A stretch of 61,188 nucleotides of DNA from Deltaproteobacteria bacterium (GTDB lineage Bacteria > Desulfobacterota > Desulfobacteria > Desulfobacterales > Desulfosalsimonadaceae): NCBI GenBank assembly GCA_013151835.1, contig JAADHK010000112.1, forward strand, positions 1-61,188, read 5' to 3'. Positions 27,188-36,326 of the stretch are shown here, in pieces; position 1 is the first letter of the stretch, and every line of letters starts with the position of its first letter. The notes under the pieces are model-generated. The model searched no databases. It saw only the letters and a list, made by a program, of their open reading frames with translations, and was not told where the DNA came from. Made by a program: the position numbers and the translations under genes.

Positions 27188-27208
27188 CGATCAATATGGA
27201 GGAAATTT

Positions 27209-28357
27209 ATGGATTTTGACCTTTCAACCGAGCAGGTGATGATCCAAAAGGAGATCAGGCGGTTCGCTGAAAAACAGATCGCGCCTATTGCTCTGGAGTT
27301 GGATGAAAACGAGACTTTTTCATCTGAACTGACACGCAAGATGGGAGAAATCGGCCTGTTCGGCATGTTCGTAAATGAAAAATACGGCGGTCAGGGGCTT
27401 GATTATGTCTCCTATATCATAGGGGTTGAAGAGATCGCCCGGGTGGACGGGTCCCAGGCCGCGACAGTTGCGGCCGGAAATTCGCTGGGGATAGGGCCGA
27501 TTTATTATTTCGGGACGGAGGCCCAGAAGAATAAATACCTTCCAAAGTTGTGTTCGGGAAATGCCCTGTGGGGGTTCGGCCTGACCGAGCCTTCGGCAGG
27601 GTCGGATGCGGGCGGCACAAAGACTACGGCCGTGCATGATGGAAACCAGTGGGTCATCAACGGCTCCAAGATTTTTATCACAAACGCGGCCTGCGACCTG
27701 TCACTCGGGGTTACTGTTCAGGCCGTTACCGGACACAGGGACGACGGCAGGCCTGAGTATACCTGTTTTCTTGTCGAACACGGCACGCCCGGTTTCAAGG
27801 CGATTGCCATGCATAAAAAGATGATGTGGCGGGCTTCCAATACTGCGGAACTCTATTTTGACGATGTCCGGGTACCCGAAGAAAACGTGCTCGGAAACCC
27901 GGGCGAGGGATTCCATCAGATGCTCTCCACCCTTGACGGGGGGCGGCTATCCATTGCCTCAATGGGCCTTGGCGGGGCACAGGGGGCATTCGAGGCGGCG
28001 CTCAAGTATGCCAGGGGCCGGGTCCAGTTCGGCAAACCCATTTCCAGATACCAGGCAATATCGTTCAAGCTTGCCGACGCGGCCACCCAGATAGAGTGTG
28101 CGAGAAATTTGCTTTACAAGGCCTGCTGGCTCCGTGACAAAGGCCGGCCGTTCCAGAAACTCGCGGCAATGGCAAAGCTCTATTGCTCGGAACTCATGGG
28201 ACGTGTGGCTGACAGCGCCGTGCAGATTCACGGGGGGTACGGGCTCATGAAGGAATATAATGTGGAGAGGTTTTACCGTGATCAGAAGCTTTTAGATATC
28301 GGTGAAGGGACATCTGAAATCCAGCGACTTGTCATTTCACGACATATAGGATGCTGA
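27209..28357 (+). CDS. Acyl-CoA dehydrogenase
   Basis: A 382-residue FAD enzyme making 2,3-unsaturated acyl-CoA and passing electrons to ETF. Motifs are FGLTEPSAGSDAG, FITNA, a YARGRVQFGKPISRYQ helix and RFYRDQKLLDIGEGTSEIQR. The catalytic base is Glu366 in GEGTSE, the SCAD/MCAD position. True isovaleryl-CoA dehydrogenases use a Glu elsewhere and have Gly/Ala here, so isovaleryl-CoA specificity is not supported by this residue despite the operon context. First gene of the operon, with GGAGG before the ATG. Confidence 0.92.
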   Translation: MDFDLSTEQVMIQKEIRRFAEKQIAPIALELDENETFSSELTRKMGEIGLFGMFVNEKYGGQGLDYVSYIIGVEEIARVDGSQAATVAAGNSLGIGPIYYFGTEAQKNKYLPKLCSGNALWGFGLTEPSAGSDAGGTKTTAVHDGNQWVINGSKIFITNAACDLSLGVTVQAVTGHRDDGRPEYTCFLVEHGTPGFKAIAMHKKMMWRASNTAELYFDDVRVPEENVLGNPGEGFHQMLSTLDGGRLSIASMGLGGAQGAFEAALKYARGRVQFGKPISRYQAISFKLADAATQIECARNLLYKACWLRDKGRPFQKLAAMAKLYCSELMGRVADSAVQIHGGYGLMKEYNVERFYRDQKLLDIGEGTSEIQRLVISRHIGC

Positions 28358-28380
28358 ACATGAAGAAAGGGGGAAAAACC

Positions 28381-29169
28381 ATGCCGCAAGAGACAGATGT
28401 GTTAAAATACGAGACAAGGGGGAAGATCGCTATCCTTACCCTTAATCGGCCGTCAGCCATGAACTCCTTTAATTTTGATCTGTTGAAAGCGTTTAAAAAA
28501 GAGGTCAAGGATATCCGGTTTAATCCGGCCATACGGGTGGTGATCATTACCGGGGCAGGAAAGAGAGCGTTTTGCGCGGGAGCGGATCTTAAAGAAAGGA
28601 TCACTCTTTCGGAAATCCAGGTAAAGGAGTTTATTTACACGATCCGGACCCTGTTTTCGGAAATCGAGGGGCTCAACAAGCCGGTTATCGCCGCAGTCAA
28701 CGGCGTGGCCCTCGGCGGCGGAACCGAGCTGGCCCTGGCCTGTGATATCCGGATGGCATCCGAAAACGCGAGCATGGGCCTGACCGAAACAAGGCTTGCC
28801 ATTATTCCCGGCGCAGGCGGAACCCAGCGTCTTCCTCGGCTCATAGGGCGGGCAAAGGCCAAGGAACTCATATTTACCGGCCGCAGGGTCGATGCTTCCG
28901 AGGCCCTGGATATGGGGCTGGTAAACAGCGTGTGGTCTGGAGAATCACTTTTGGACGAGGCCGTGAAAATGGCGGACCTGATCTGCGAAGGCGGACCAAT
29001 AGCCATTGAACAGGCAAAATATGCGATTGACGCAGGCCTTGAAACCGATTTGAAAACCGGGCTTGCCATTGAGTCAAATGCCTACTGGATCACCATACCC
29101 ACCGAAGACAGGCTTGAAGGGCTTGCGGCTTTTTCGGAAAAGCGCAAACCTGTTTTCAAGGGAAAATAA
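28381..29169 (+). CDS. Enoyl-CoA hydratase (AUH/methylglutaconyl type)
   Basis: A 262-residue crotonase-fold enzyme that hydrates enoyl-CoA. Oxyanion-hole CAGADLKE and GVALGGGTELALACD are present, and both catalytic glutamates are seen (Glu116 and Glu136). GLTETRLAIIPGAGGTQRLPR is closest to AUH-type methylglutaconyl-CoA hydratases. The ATG 28381 has GGGGG 6 bases upstream; an earlier ATG at 28351 overlaps the dehydrogenase gene by 7 bases. It is the second gene of the operon and would act after the carboxylation step. Confidence 0.9.
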   Translation: MPQETDVLKYETRGKIAILTLNRPSAMNSFNFDLLKAFKKEVKDIRFNPAIRVVIITGAGKRAFCAGADLKERITLSEIQVKEFIYTIRTLFSEIEGLNKPVIAAVNGVALGGGTELALACDIRMASENASMGLTETRLAIIPGAGGTQRLPRLIGRAKAKELIFTGRRVDASEALDMGLVNSVWSGESLLDEAVKMADLICEGGPIAIEQAKYAIDAGLETDLKTGLAIESNAYWITIPTEDRLEGLAAFSEKRKPVFKGK

Positions 29170-29225
29170 CTCTATCCGCAACATGGTAAAATCGATGATC
29201 GCGTAAAATTTAAAAGGGGGATAAG

Positions 29226-30824
29226 ATGGGAGAAAATACCACTAATCGGGAATTCTGGTTAAGCGAGGAAAACAAGCTGGATGCCAGAGTCAGGGAAGCC
29301 ATGTGGCCGGGCGGTCAAAAGGCGGTTGAAAAGCTTGCGGGCCAAGGGAAAAAACCGGTGCGGGACCTAATCACGCAACTGATCGATCCGGGCGCGCCCT
29401 TTTATGAATTATCCAGGATCGCGGGGTTCGGCATGAATTACCCCGGTGTTTCCGATGTTCCGTGCGGCGGCGTGGTAACGGGTATCGGAAAGATCCATGG
29501 CAACTGGACCATGATATTCGGCAATGATTCCCGCGTAAAGGCAGGCACCTATTTTCCCATTACCTTAAAAAAGCATATGCGCGCCCAGGCCATTGCCGAA
29601 AAAAACGGCCTTAACTGCGTATATATCGCCGATTCCGGTGGAGCGTTTCTTCCCATGCAGGCCGATGTTTTTCCGGATGACCAGCATTTTGGGACGATGT
29701 TTTACAATATGGCCCGGATGTCCGCCATGGGCCTGAAGCAGATCACCCTGAGCACGGGCGGAAACACGGCCGGAGGGGCCTATATGGTTTTCATGGCCTG
29801 CCAGGCGGTGATGATAGACAAGATGTCCTATTCATTTCTGGGAGGTCCGCCCCTTGTGAAGATGGCCACCGGTGAGGTGATTTCGGCCGAAGATCTGGGC
29901 GGAGCCAAGGTTCACACCCATGTTACCGGAGGCGCGGATTATTTCTGCCTCGACCAGGATACGGCCATCGACAAGGTCCGTGAGATGTTTTCCTTAGACC
30001 CCCCGCAGACCATTCATTTCCATCGATATGAAGCAAGGCCTCCCCGGGAGCCGGAGGACGGTCTTTATGACCTGCTGCCCGCGTCAATACACCAGGCAAT
30101 AGACACAAGAGGCATTCTCTCCTGCATCGCCGATGACAGCCATTTTATAGAGTATAAAAGGGATTACGCGCCCGGCCGGGGGGATAACCTGATTTGCGGC
30201 AAAATTCGGATAATGGGGTTTCCAGTGGGCGTGATCGCTTCCAACCGCATTGGTGTGGTATTTGAAGAAGCGGCACGCAAGGCGGCCGAGTGGATCGTCA
30301 GGTGCAGCCATGAAAAACTGCCCATACTTTTTTTGCAGGCGTCTCCCGGCTACATGGTAGGCTCGGAATCCGAGCATAACGGGATCGGAAAATACGGCTC
30401 CGACATGGTTCGGGCCGTGTCCTGCGCTCAGGTGCCGAAGATTCAGCTCGTCATCGGGCCGGACAACGGGGCCGCCAATTACGGCATGTGCGGCCGGGCC
30501 TATCGCCCTAATTTTCTCTTTACCACCATGCGGGGCCGTACGTCGGTCATGAGCGGAAAGAGCGCTGCCGGGGTACTTCTCTCCATAGAGGAGCGCAAGC
30601 GGGCCATAAAAGGCGCTCCCATGACGGACGAAGAACGGGATGCTTTTTATGCGAAGATGAAGGCCAAGTACGACGGAGAAGCCCATCCGTTTTATTGCGG
30701 CGCGCGCATATTGAACGACCGGGCCTTAAAATTTTCCGAAATCCGGGACTGGCTTGCAATGGCCCTGGAGGTAAGTCTTTTAAAACCGATCGGGGAGCCG
30801 TCGTTTGGTAATTTTCGATTTTAA
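29226..30824 (+). CDS. Acyl-CoA carboxylase carboxyltransferase (beta) subunit
   Basis: A 532-residue biotin-dependent carboxyltransferase of the methylcrotonyl/propionyl-CoA class. The N half has the crotonase-like acyl-CoA site (ADSGGAFLPMQADVFPD, LSTGGNTAGGAYMVFM) and the C half the biotin-side site (YSFLGGPPLVKMATGE, ISAEDLGGA). The ends NRALKFSEIRDW complete a normal-length MCC-beta. No biotin carboxylase or BCCP gene is in the window, so the alpha subunit must be elsewhere, or the protein works as a decarboxylase beta subunit. The TAA stop (30822-30824) abuts repeat copy G. Confidence 0.88.
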   Translation: MGENTTNREFWLSEENKLDARVREAMWPGGQKAVEKLAGQGKKPVRDLITQLIDPGAPFYELSRIAGFGMNYPGVSDVPCGGVVTGIGKIHGNWTMIFGNDSRVKAGTYFPITLKKHMRAQAIAEKNGLNCVYIADSGGAFLPMQADVFPDDQHFGTMFYNMARMSAMGLKQITLSTGGNTAGGAYMVFMACQAVMIDKMSYSFLGGPPLVKMATGEVISAEDLGGAKVHTHVTGGADYFCLDQDTAIDKVREMFSLDPPQTIHFHRYEARPPREPEDGLYDLLPASIHQAIDTRGILSCIADDSHFIEYKRDYAPGRGDNLICGKIRIMGFPVGVIASNRIGVVFEEAARKAAEWIVRCSHEKLPILFLQASPGYMVGSESEHNGIGKYGSDMVRAVSCAQVPKIQLVIGPDNGAANYGMCGRAYRPNFLFTTMRGRTSVMSGKSAAGVLLSIEERKRAIKGAPMTDEERDAFYAKMKAKYDGEAHPFYCGARILNDRALKFSEIRDWLAMALEVSLLKPIGEPSFGNFRF

Positions 30825-30944
30825 CGGCTCCGTAAAAAGACCGTCTGCTGCGTTGCGCTTCACCGGGAAAATGCTACCGTACAAAAAGTACGCCTCCGCC
30901 TTTCCCGGCTCGCGCGCCTTGCATACGGAGCTTTTTACGAAGCC
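30823..30944 (+). repeat. Hairpin element, copy G (short type, complete)
   Basis: Ends ACGGCTCCGTAAAAAGACC and GAGCTTTTTACGAAGCC, with the central GTACAAAAAGTAC loop inside pairing arms (CGGGAAAA / CTTTCCCG region). It begins on the stop codon of the carboxyltransferase gene and ends 49 bp before the lyase gene, inside the operon. Confidence 0.85.
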
Positions 30945-30992
30945 TTGGATCCGTTGGGTTAGCGCAACATCATTCGACCAAAAGGAGGAAAA

Positions 30993-32009
30993 ATGGCGGA
31001 GTTAAATTATCCCAAAAAGGTTGTCTTAGGCGATATCACGGTCAGGGACGGGTTCCAGCACGAGGAAATACTCGTTCCCACCCGGGCCAAGCTGTGGCTG
31101 CTGGAAGAATCTATCCTCGCGGGATTCAGGCGCGTCGAGGTAACCAATTTCGGCAACCCGAAGCGGATGCCGCAATTTGCGGATGCGGACGATATCTATG
31201 AACAGCTTTTTTCAAGCCGCAGGGTTAAGCATTTGATGGAGAGTGTCGAGACCACGGCGATCACAATCAGGGAAAGAGCCGCCGACCGCGCCATTGCGGC
31301 AAAGCTTGCGGGACACGGACCCGATCGTATCCTTTTTATGGTTTCAACCTCCGAGTCCCATCACCGGACCAATTCCGGCCTTTCCCTTGAAGAATACTGG
31401 AAGATGTGCGAAAAATACATACAAAAGGCCCATGACGCAGGCATCAAGGTTTGTGGTACGGTGAGCACAATCTGGGGATGCCCCATCGAGGGGCCCACGG
31501 ATATGAACAAGGCTGTGGAATTCACGCGGCGCTGGCTCGATATCGGCGCCGACGACATCGAGCATGCCGACCACGACGGCTCGGCGCCACCAAACCGGGT
31601 TTACGATTATTTTTCGCGGGTTCTGGACGCAATCCCGGAGCCTGAAAAACATCTGGCCCATTTCCACGTGACCCGGGGATGGGGTCTTGCCAATGTTCTT
31701 GCGGCCCTGCAGGCCGGGATCACCCATTTTGAATCGACTTTCGGCGGCACCGGCGGCCAGCCCGCGAATTTCGTTGACCGGGTGCCCGTGGGCGGCACGG
31801 GGGAATACTATTACAACGATCCGACTATCACCGGCCTGGTGTCAACTGAAGACATGGTTGTCATGATGGACGAGATGGGGATTGACACGGGCGTTGATGT
31901 GGATCGTGTCCTTAAAATCGGCCGGATGGTGGAAAAGATACTCGGCCGCAGGCTCCGTTCCGAGTGCGCCCATAGCGGCCGGATACCCAAGGAAATAACC
32001 GGAAGATGA
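30993..32009 (+). CDS. HMG-CoA lyase-like enzyme (catalytic Cys replaced)
   Basis: A 338-residue DRE-TIM-like barrel protein. Arg18-Asp19 (TVRDGFQ) matches the catalytic Arg-Asp, and HFH at 223-225 matches the metal-binding His pair. The flexible active-site loop, normally GGCPYA, reads GGTGGQPANF with Gln256 in place of Cys, followed by a longer segment before LVSTEDMV. Classical HMG-CoA lyase needs that Cys, so the enzyme may be impaired, or act on another acyl-CoA. Position between the carboxyltransferase and acetoacetyl-CoA synthetase still suggests the last cleavage of leucine-type degradation. AAAGGAGG lies 6 bases before the ATG. Confidence 0.78.
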   Translation: MAELNYPKKVVLGDITVRDGFQHEEILVPTRAKLWLLEESILAGFRRVEVTNFGNPKRMPQFADADDIYEQLFSSRRVKHLMESVETTAITIRERAADRAIAAKLAGHGPDRILFMVSTSESHHRTNSGLSLEEYWKMCEKYIQKAHDAGIKVCGTVSTIWGCPIEGPTDMNKAVEFTRRWLDIGADDIEHADHDGSAPPNRVYDYFSRVLDAIPEPEKHLAHFHVTRGWGLANVLAALQAGITHFESTFGGTGGQPANFVDRVPVGGTGEYYYNDPTITGLVSTEDMVVMMDEMGIDTGVDVDRVLKIGRMVEKILGRRLRSECAHSGRIPKEITGR

Positions 32010-32021
32010 TAGGGGGAGACA

Positions 32022-33977
32022 GTGTCCAAACTACTCTGGCAACCGACCGAAGAACGGATCAACGCCACCAACATGTTTGCGTTCATCAGATTTGTCAATG
32101 CGCGCTTCAATCTGGATATTGACGGTTATAACGCCCTTTATCGCTGGTCGGTAAACCGTATTCCCGATTTCTGGGCCGCTGTCTGGAATTTTACCGACAT
32201 CCGGGCGTCCGTGCCGTATACGCAGGTGATTGACGATCTGTCAAAAATGCCGGGAGCAAGATGGTTTCCCGGGGCTCGTCTTAATTTCGCCGAGAATTTG
32301 TTGAGGTTCAGGGACGACCGGACTGCAATTGTCTTTTACGGAGAAGACCGGGTGCGCAGGCGCTTGACCTATCGACAGCTCTACGACCGGGTTTCCCGCG
32401 TTGCCGGTGCGTTACGAAAAATGGGCGTGGCCGCCGGGGACAGGGTGGCGGGTTTCATGCCTAACATGCCGGAAACAATTATCGCCATGCTGGCAGCAAC
32501 AAGCCTTGGGGCGACCTGGTCTTCCTGTTCCCCGGATTTTGGCATCAAGGGCGTGCTTGACCGGTTCGGACAGATCGCGCCCAGGGTACTCTTTGCGGCG
32601 GACGGCTATTTCTTCAAGGGAAAACGGATCGACTCCCTCGAGCGGATAGCCTCAATTGCAAAACAGATTCCGTCCATTGAACAACTCGTTATTGTCTCCT
32701 ATACCGTGGATGATCCCGACCTTTCAAAGATCAAAAAGGCCGTGAAATACGAAGATTTCGTGGAGCGCGAGCCGGCATGCGAGATGTCGTTTGCACAGCT
32801 TCCGCCTGATCATCCCCTGTATATCATGTATTCCTCCGGGACCACCGGTCTTCCCAAGTGTATGATCCAGGGGGTGGGCGGAATATTGATCAATCATTTA
32901 AAAGAGCTTGTTCTGCACACGGACCTTAAACGTGATGATGTGATTTTTTATTTTACGACTTGCGGATGGATGATGTGGAACTGGCTTGCAAGCGCGCTTG
33001 CCGTGGGCGCAACCCTTGTCCTCTATGAAGGCAGCCCGTTTTATCCCGGGCCGGAGGCGCTCTGGGGCATGGCCGAAAAGGAAAAGATCACGGTGTTCGG
33101 CACCAGCGCGGGTTATCTTGCGGCGCTTCGTAACACGGGCCTTACGCCGGGCGAAGAATATGATCTCAAGTCATTAAAAACCCTTCTCTCTACCGGCTCC
33201 CCGCTTTCCGAGGAGGGGTTTGATTTTGTGTACGATGCCGTTAAATCCGACCTTCAGCTTTCCTCGATTTCAGGCGGCACCGATTTAAACGGCTGTTTTG
33301 CCTTGGGTAATCCCATGGGGCCGGTTTATTCCGGGGAGTTGCAATGTCGGGGGCTCGGCATGAAGGTGGAAGCCTTTGACGAAAACGGAAAGCCGGTTAT
33401 CGGGCGCCAGGGCGAGCTGGTCTGCACGGCGCCGTTTCCGTCCATGCCGATTTATTTCTGGAATGATCCCGACGATAAAAAATACGTGGACGCCTATTTT
33501 GATGTCTATCCGGGAATCTGGCGGCATGGCGATTTTATTGAGATAAACGACCATGGCGGGGTTACGATTTACGGCCGTTCCGACACCACTTTAAATCCCG
33601 GGGGCGTTAGAATCGGGACAGCCGAGATTTACCGCCGGGTAGAGGAATTTGTCGAGATTGAAGACAGTCTGGTTGTGGGCCAGTCCTGGAAGGGGGACGT
33701 GCGTGTGGTTTTGTTCGTAAAACTTGGCGAAGGAGTAACCATAACAGACGAGCTTCAGACAAAAATCCGTACATCCATCAGGCAAAATGCCTCGCCGCGC
33801 CACGTGCCGGCAAAGATCATCGCGGTTGCTGATATTCCTTACACCCTGAACATGAAGAAGGTGGAACTGGCCGTAAAACATATTATTGAAAATCGGCCGG
33901 TATATAACCAGGACGCCTTGAAAAATCCGGAAGCCCTTGCGCTTTTCGAAAACCTGCCAGAACTTGCATCCGATTGA
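32022..33977 (+). CDS. Acetoacetyl-CoA synthetase
   Basis: A 651-residue AMP-forming acyl-CoA synthetase. Motif A3 is MYSSGTTGLPKCMIQ, A5-like blocks GGTDLNGCF and GVTIYGRSDTTLNPGGVRIGTAE are present, and the C-terminal Lys is in LNMKKVELAVK. The N-terminus (LWQPTEERI, FNLDIDGYNALYRWSV) and the overall length match acetoacetate--CoA ligase rather than acetyl-CoA synthetase. The start is GTG 32022 with GGGGGA upstream, 12 bases after the lyase stop. It would recover acetoacetate made by an HMG-CoA cleavage. Confidence 0.92.
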   Translation: MSKLLWQPTEERINATNMFAFIRFVNARFNLDIDGYNALYRWSVNRIPDFWAAVWNFTDIRASVPYTQVIDDLSKMPGARWFPGARLNFAENLLRFRDDRTAIVFYGEDRVRRRLTYRQLYDRVSRVAGALRKMGVAAGDRVAGFMPNMPETIIAMLAATSLGATWSSCSPDFGIKGVLDRFGQIAPRVLFAADGYFFKGKRIDSLERIASIAKQIPSIEQLVIVSYTVDDPDLSKIKKAVKYEDFVEREPACEMSFAQLPPDHPLYIMYSSGTTGLPKCMIQGVGGILINHLKELVLHTDLKRDDVIFYFTTCGWMMWNWLASALAVGATLVLYEGSPFYPGPEALWGMAEKEKITVFGTSAGYLAALRNTGLTPGEEYDLKSLKTLLSTGSPLSEEGFDFVYDAVKSDLQLSSISGGTDLNGCFALGNPMGPVYSGELQCRGLGMKVEAFDENGKPVIGRQGELVCTAPFPSMPIYFWNDPDDKKYVDAYFDVYPGIWRHGDFIEINDHGGVTIYGRSDTTLNPGGVRIGTAEIYRRVEEFVEIEDSLVVGQSWKGDVRVVLFVKLGEGVTITDELQTKIRTSIRQNASPRHVPAKIIAVADIPYTLNMKKVELAVKHIIENRPVYNQDALKNPEALALFENLPELASD

Positions 33978-34008
33978 TGTCTCTGCACTGGTGAAAGAGG
34001 GGATGAAC

Positions 34009-34809
34009 ATGTCTGAGGCAATAAAATTTGAAGTAAAGGAAGGGATCGCAACCCTTGTCCTAAACAGTCCGGAAACCCGGAATGCCATAACCGGGCGAGA
34101 AATGATAGACGGTATAATCCGGGCCTGCGATACCGTGAACGAGGATATGGACATCCGCGTGATGATCATCACGGGCGCTGATCCGGCCTTTTCCTCGGGC
34201 GGGAATATCAAGGATATGGCCGCAAAAAAGGGGATGTTTTCCGGCGGTTCGATGCAGCTTATGGAAAATTACAGAAATAACGTGCAGCGGATTCCCCTGG
34301 CCGTTCATAATGTTTCCGTGCCGACCATTGCTGCGGTAAACGGGCCGGCCATAGGCGCCGGGTGTGACCTTGCATGCATGTGCGACATGAGGATAGCGTC
34401 TGAAAAGGCCCGGTTCGGCGAGACCTTTCTTGCCGTGGGCCTGATCCCCGGGGACGGGGGCGCGTATTTTCTTCCCCGCATCATAGGGATGGCCCGGGCC
34501 TGTGAGCTGACCTTTACGGCACGGGTCATAGATGCCGCAAAGGCGCTTGAATACGGGCTGGTAAACTCGGTAACCCCACATGAAAGCCTGATGGATGCCG
34601 CATATGAACTCGCGCGGGAGATAGCCTCAAAGCCCGGACCTGCCCTTCGTATGGCAAAGCGGCTTCTTTACGCGGGCAGGGAATCGAGTCTTGAAACTCT
34701 TCTGGAACAGTCAGCCGCATACCAGGCACTCTGCCATCAGTCCGATGACCACATGGAGGCGCTTTCGGCTATTTTTGAAAAGCGTAAACCCGCATTTTCA
34801 GGCAAGTAA
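34009..34809 (+). CDS. Crotonase-family protein lacking the usual catalytic Glu pair
   Basis: A 266-residue enoyl-CoA hydratase/isomerase family protein. The fold motifs are clear (AFSSGGNIKDM, NGPAIGAGCDLACMCD). At the two hydratase glutamate positions it has Asp120 and Phe140, so simple hydration by the standard mechanism is doubtful; isomerase, lyase or hydrolase chemistry is possible. ATG 34009 has AGAGGGG upstream; the ORF runs into the preceding synthetase gene. It is the last gene of the operon. Confidence 0.85.
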   Translation: MSEAIKFEVKEGIATLVLNSPETRNAITGREMIDGIIRACDTVNEDMDIRVMIITGADPAFSSGGNIKDMAAKKGMFSGGSMQLMENYRNNVQRIPLAVHNVSVPTIAAVNGPAIGAGCDLACMCDMRIASEKARFGETFLAVGLIPGDGGAYFLPRIIGMARACELTFTARVIDAAKALEYGLVNSVTPHESLMDAAYELAREIASKPGPALRMAKRLLYAGRESSLETLLEQSAAYQALCHQSDDHMEALSAIFEKRKPAFSGK

Positions 34810-34846
34810 AAGACAATTTTATAAACACAGATTGTCACAGCAGACA

Positions 34847-34858
34847 CAAGCGTTAAAC
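34847..34858 (+). repeat. 12-bp direct repeat CAAGCGTTAAAC (left copy)
   Basis: CAAGCGTTAAAC occurs here and at 36870-36881 in the same orientation, bracketing aroK-aroE and a membrane protein gene. The sequence contains GTTRRRY, the integron core-site consensus. The remainder of the gap 34810-34915 shows nothing else. Confidence 0.5.
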
Positions 34859-34915
34859 AGCACCCCGTTCTATCTGTCCAGACCGGCCTTGCGATAATTG
34901 GTGCCAGCTCATTGT

Positions 34916-35428
34916 TCAATCGTCTTTCTTCCAGATTTCAATTATTCTGTCTGCGACCTGTCCGGGTGTCAGTTGCTCTGTATCAATTTCGTATTGAGCG
35001 GCGCTCGCGTATTTTGGAGCCCTTCGCTCCAGAACTTCTGCCACCTCTGCCGTGAAGTTTTTTTCGCCTGTCAAGGAGGGCCTTTCTATGTCTCCTTGAA
35101 TCCGCGAGACGATCATGTCTACTGAAGCCTTGAGCCAGACAATACAGGATGTCGCTTGCAGGATCTCAATGTTTTCAGTCCGTTCAATAACGCCCCCGCC
35201 TGTATCAATAATTATATTGTCAAGCTTTGCCAACTCCCGGGTGACTTCAGATTCCATGTCGCGAAATGTCGTCCAGCCATGATTTTCCACGATATCAGGA
35301 ATTGACATTCCCGCCTTCTCAACGATTCTCGCATCCATGGAAATGCATTTCATTTGAAGGCGCTCGGAGACTATCTTTCCGACAACACTCTTTCCCGTGC
35401 CGCGATATCCGATCAGTACGATGTTCAT
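34916..35428 (-). CDS. aroK: Shikimate kinase
   Basis: A 170-residue P-loop kinase that phosphorylates shikimate at O3. Walker A is GYRGTGKSVVGK, the shikimate-binding Asp is in CISMDARIVEKAG, and the conserved GGGVIERTEN contains the GGG of the family. FRDMESEV and the lid RPSL follow. The ATG overlaps the aroE stop by 4 bases, so the pair is translationally coupled. A split aroE-aroK operon, away from the other aro genes, may be a small acquired block (see the 12-bp repeats). Confidence 0.92.
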   Translation of the reverse strand: MNIVLIGYRGTGKSVVGKIVSERLQMKCISMDARIVEKAGMSIPDIVENHGWTTFRDMESEVTRELAKLDNIIIDTGGGVIERTENIEILQATSCIVWLKASVDMIVSRIQGDIERPSLTGEKNFTAEVAEVLERRAPKYASAAQYEIDTEQLTPGQVADRIIEIWKKDD

Positions 35429-36291
35429 GATTGATGATCCAGTTGCTCCATGACGACCCGGCGCATAACCCCAACCGGCGCATCAACGCCGGTGAAGTGT
35501 TCAAACTGCAGCGCCGCCTGGTTGATAAACATCTCAACGCCGGGAATCGTCTTAAGACCGCAAGATTTGGCTTCTGCCAGCAGTTTCGTTTCAAGGGGGG
35601 TATATACAACGTCGAAGACAACCTGCTCAGGCCGAAATAATCCGGGCGGTATTAAAGAGGCATCTACGTTTGGATGCATGCCGATCGGCGTACAATTGAT
35701 GATTAAATCCGCTTTTTCCATCTCTGTCGACAGCGTGTTTTCACTCACCCCTCCGGACTTGATGACGGCATCCGTACCGGCCTTAAGATCAGTTGTCAAT
35801 TCCTGAAGTTGATTTTCATTGATATCTATGAGCGAAAGTTCCTTCAGTCTTGTATTTAGGGCAAGCGTAAATGCAATCGCCCGCGCTACTCCGCCGGCCC
35901 CCAACATCAGGATGTTCTTGCCGTCAATCGCCACGCCGTTATCAACGAGCGCCTTTAATGCACCCATTCCATCCGTGCCCAAGCCGATCAATTTGTCCTG
36001 TTCATGAACAACCGTATTTATTGAACCAATGTTACGGTCCACGGCGGCAATCTCATCCACATATTTCATGACTTCAATTTTGTGCGGAATCGTGACGCTC
36101 ATTCCCCGGAAGTTTTTTATCGCACGCATGCCTGCCAATGCACCTTTGACATCCTCAACCGGACACGCCACATAGACGAAATTCAGGTCCAAAAATTCAT
36201 AGGCGGCATTATGAATTGCCGGTGAAAGGCTGTGCGCGATCGGATTGCCGATAACCGCGCAAACCTGGGTGTTGCAGTCAATTGATCTCAT
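35425..36291 (-). CDS. aroE: Shikimate dehydrogenase
   Basis: A 288-residue NADPH-dependent oxidoreductase converting 3-dehydroshikimate to shikimate. GNPIAHSLSPAIHNAAY binds substrate, VTIPHK contains the catalytic Lys, and MLGAGGVARAIAF is the dinucleotide loop; NCTPIGMHPN and GVEMFINQAALQFE complete the family set. AAGGAGG lies about 12 bases before the ATG. A duplicate elsewhere cannot be excluded. Confidence 0.94.
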   Translation of the reverse strand: MRSIDCNTQVCAVIGNPIAHSLSPAIHNAAYEFLDLNFVYVACPVEDVKGALAGMRAIKNFRGMSVTIPHKIEVMKYVDEIAAVDRNIGSINTVVHEQDKLIGLGTDGMGALKALVDNGVAIDGKNILMLGAGGVARAIAFTLALNTRLKELSLIDINENQLQELTTDLKAGTDAVIKSGGVSENTLSTEMEKADLIINCTPIGMHPNVDASLIPPGLFRPEQVVFDVVYTPLETKLLAEAKSCGLKTIPGVEMFINQAALQFEHFTGVDAPVGVMRRVVMEQLDHQS

Positions 36292-36326
36292 ATTTTTTTG
36301 AAACCTCCTTAGTTATAAGAATTCAG

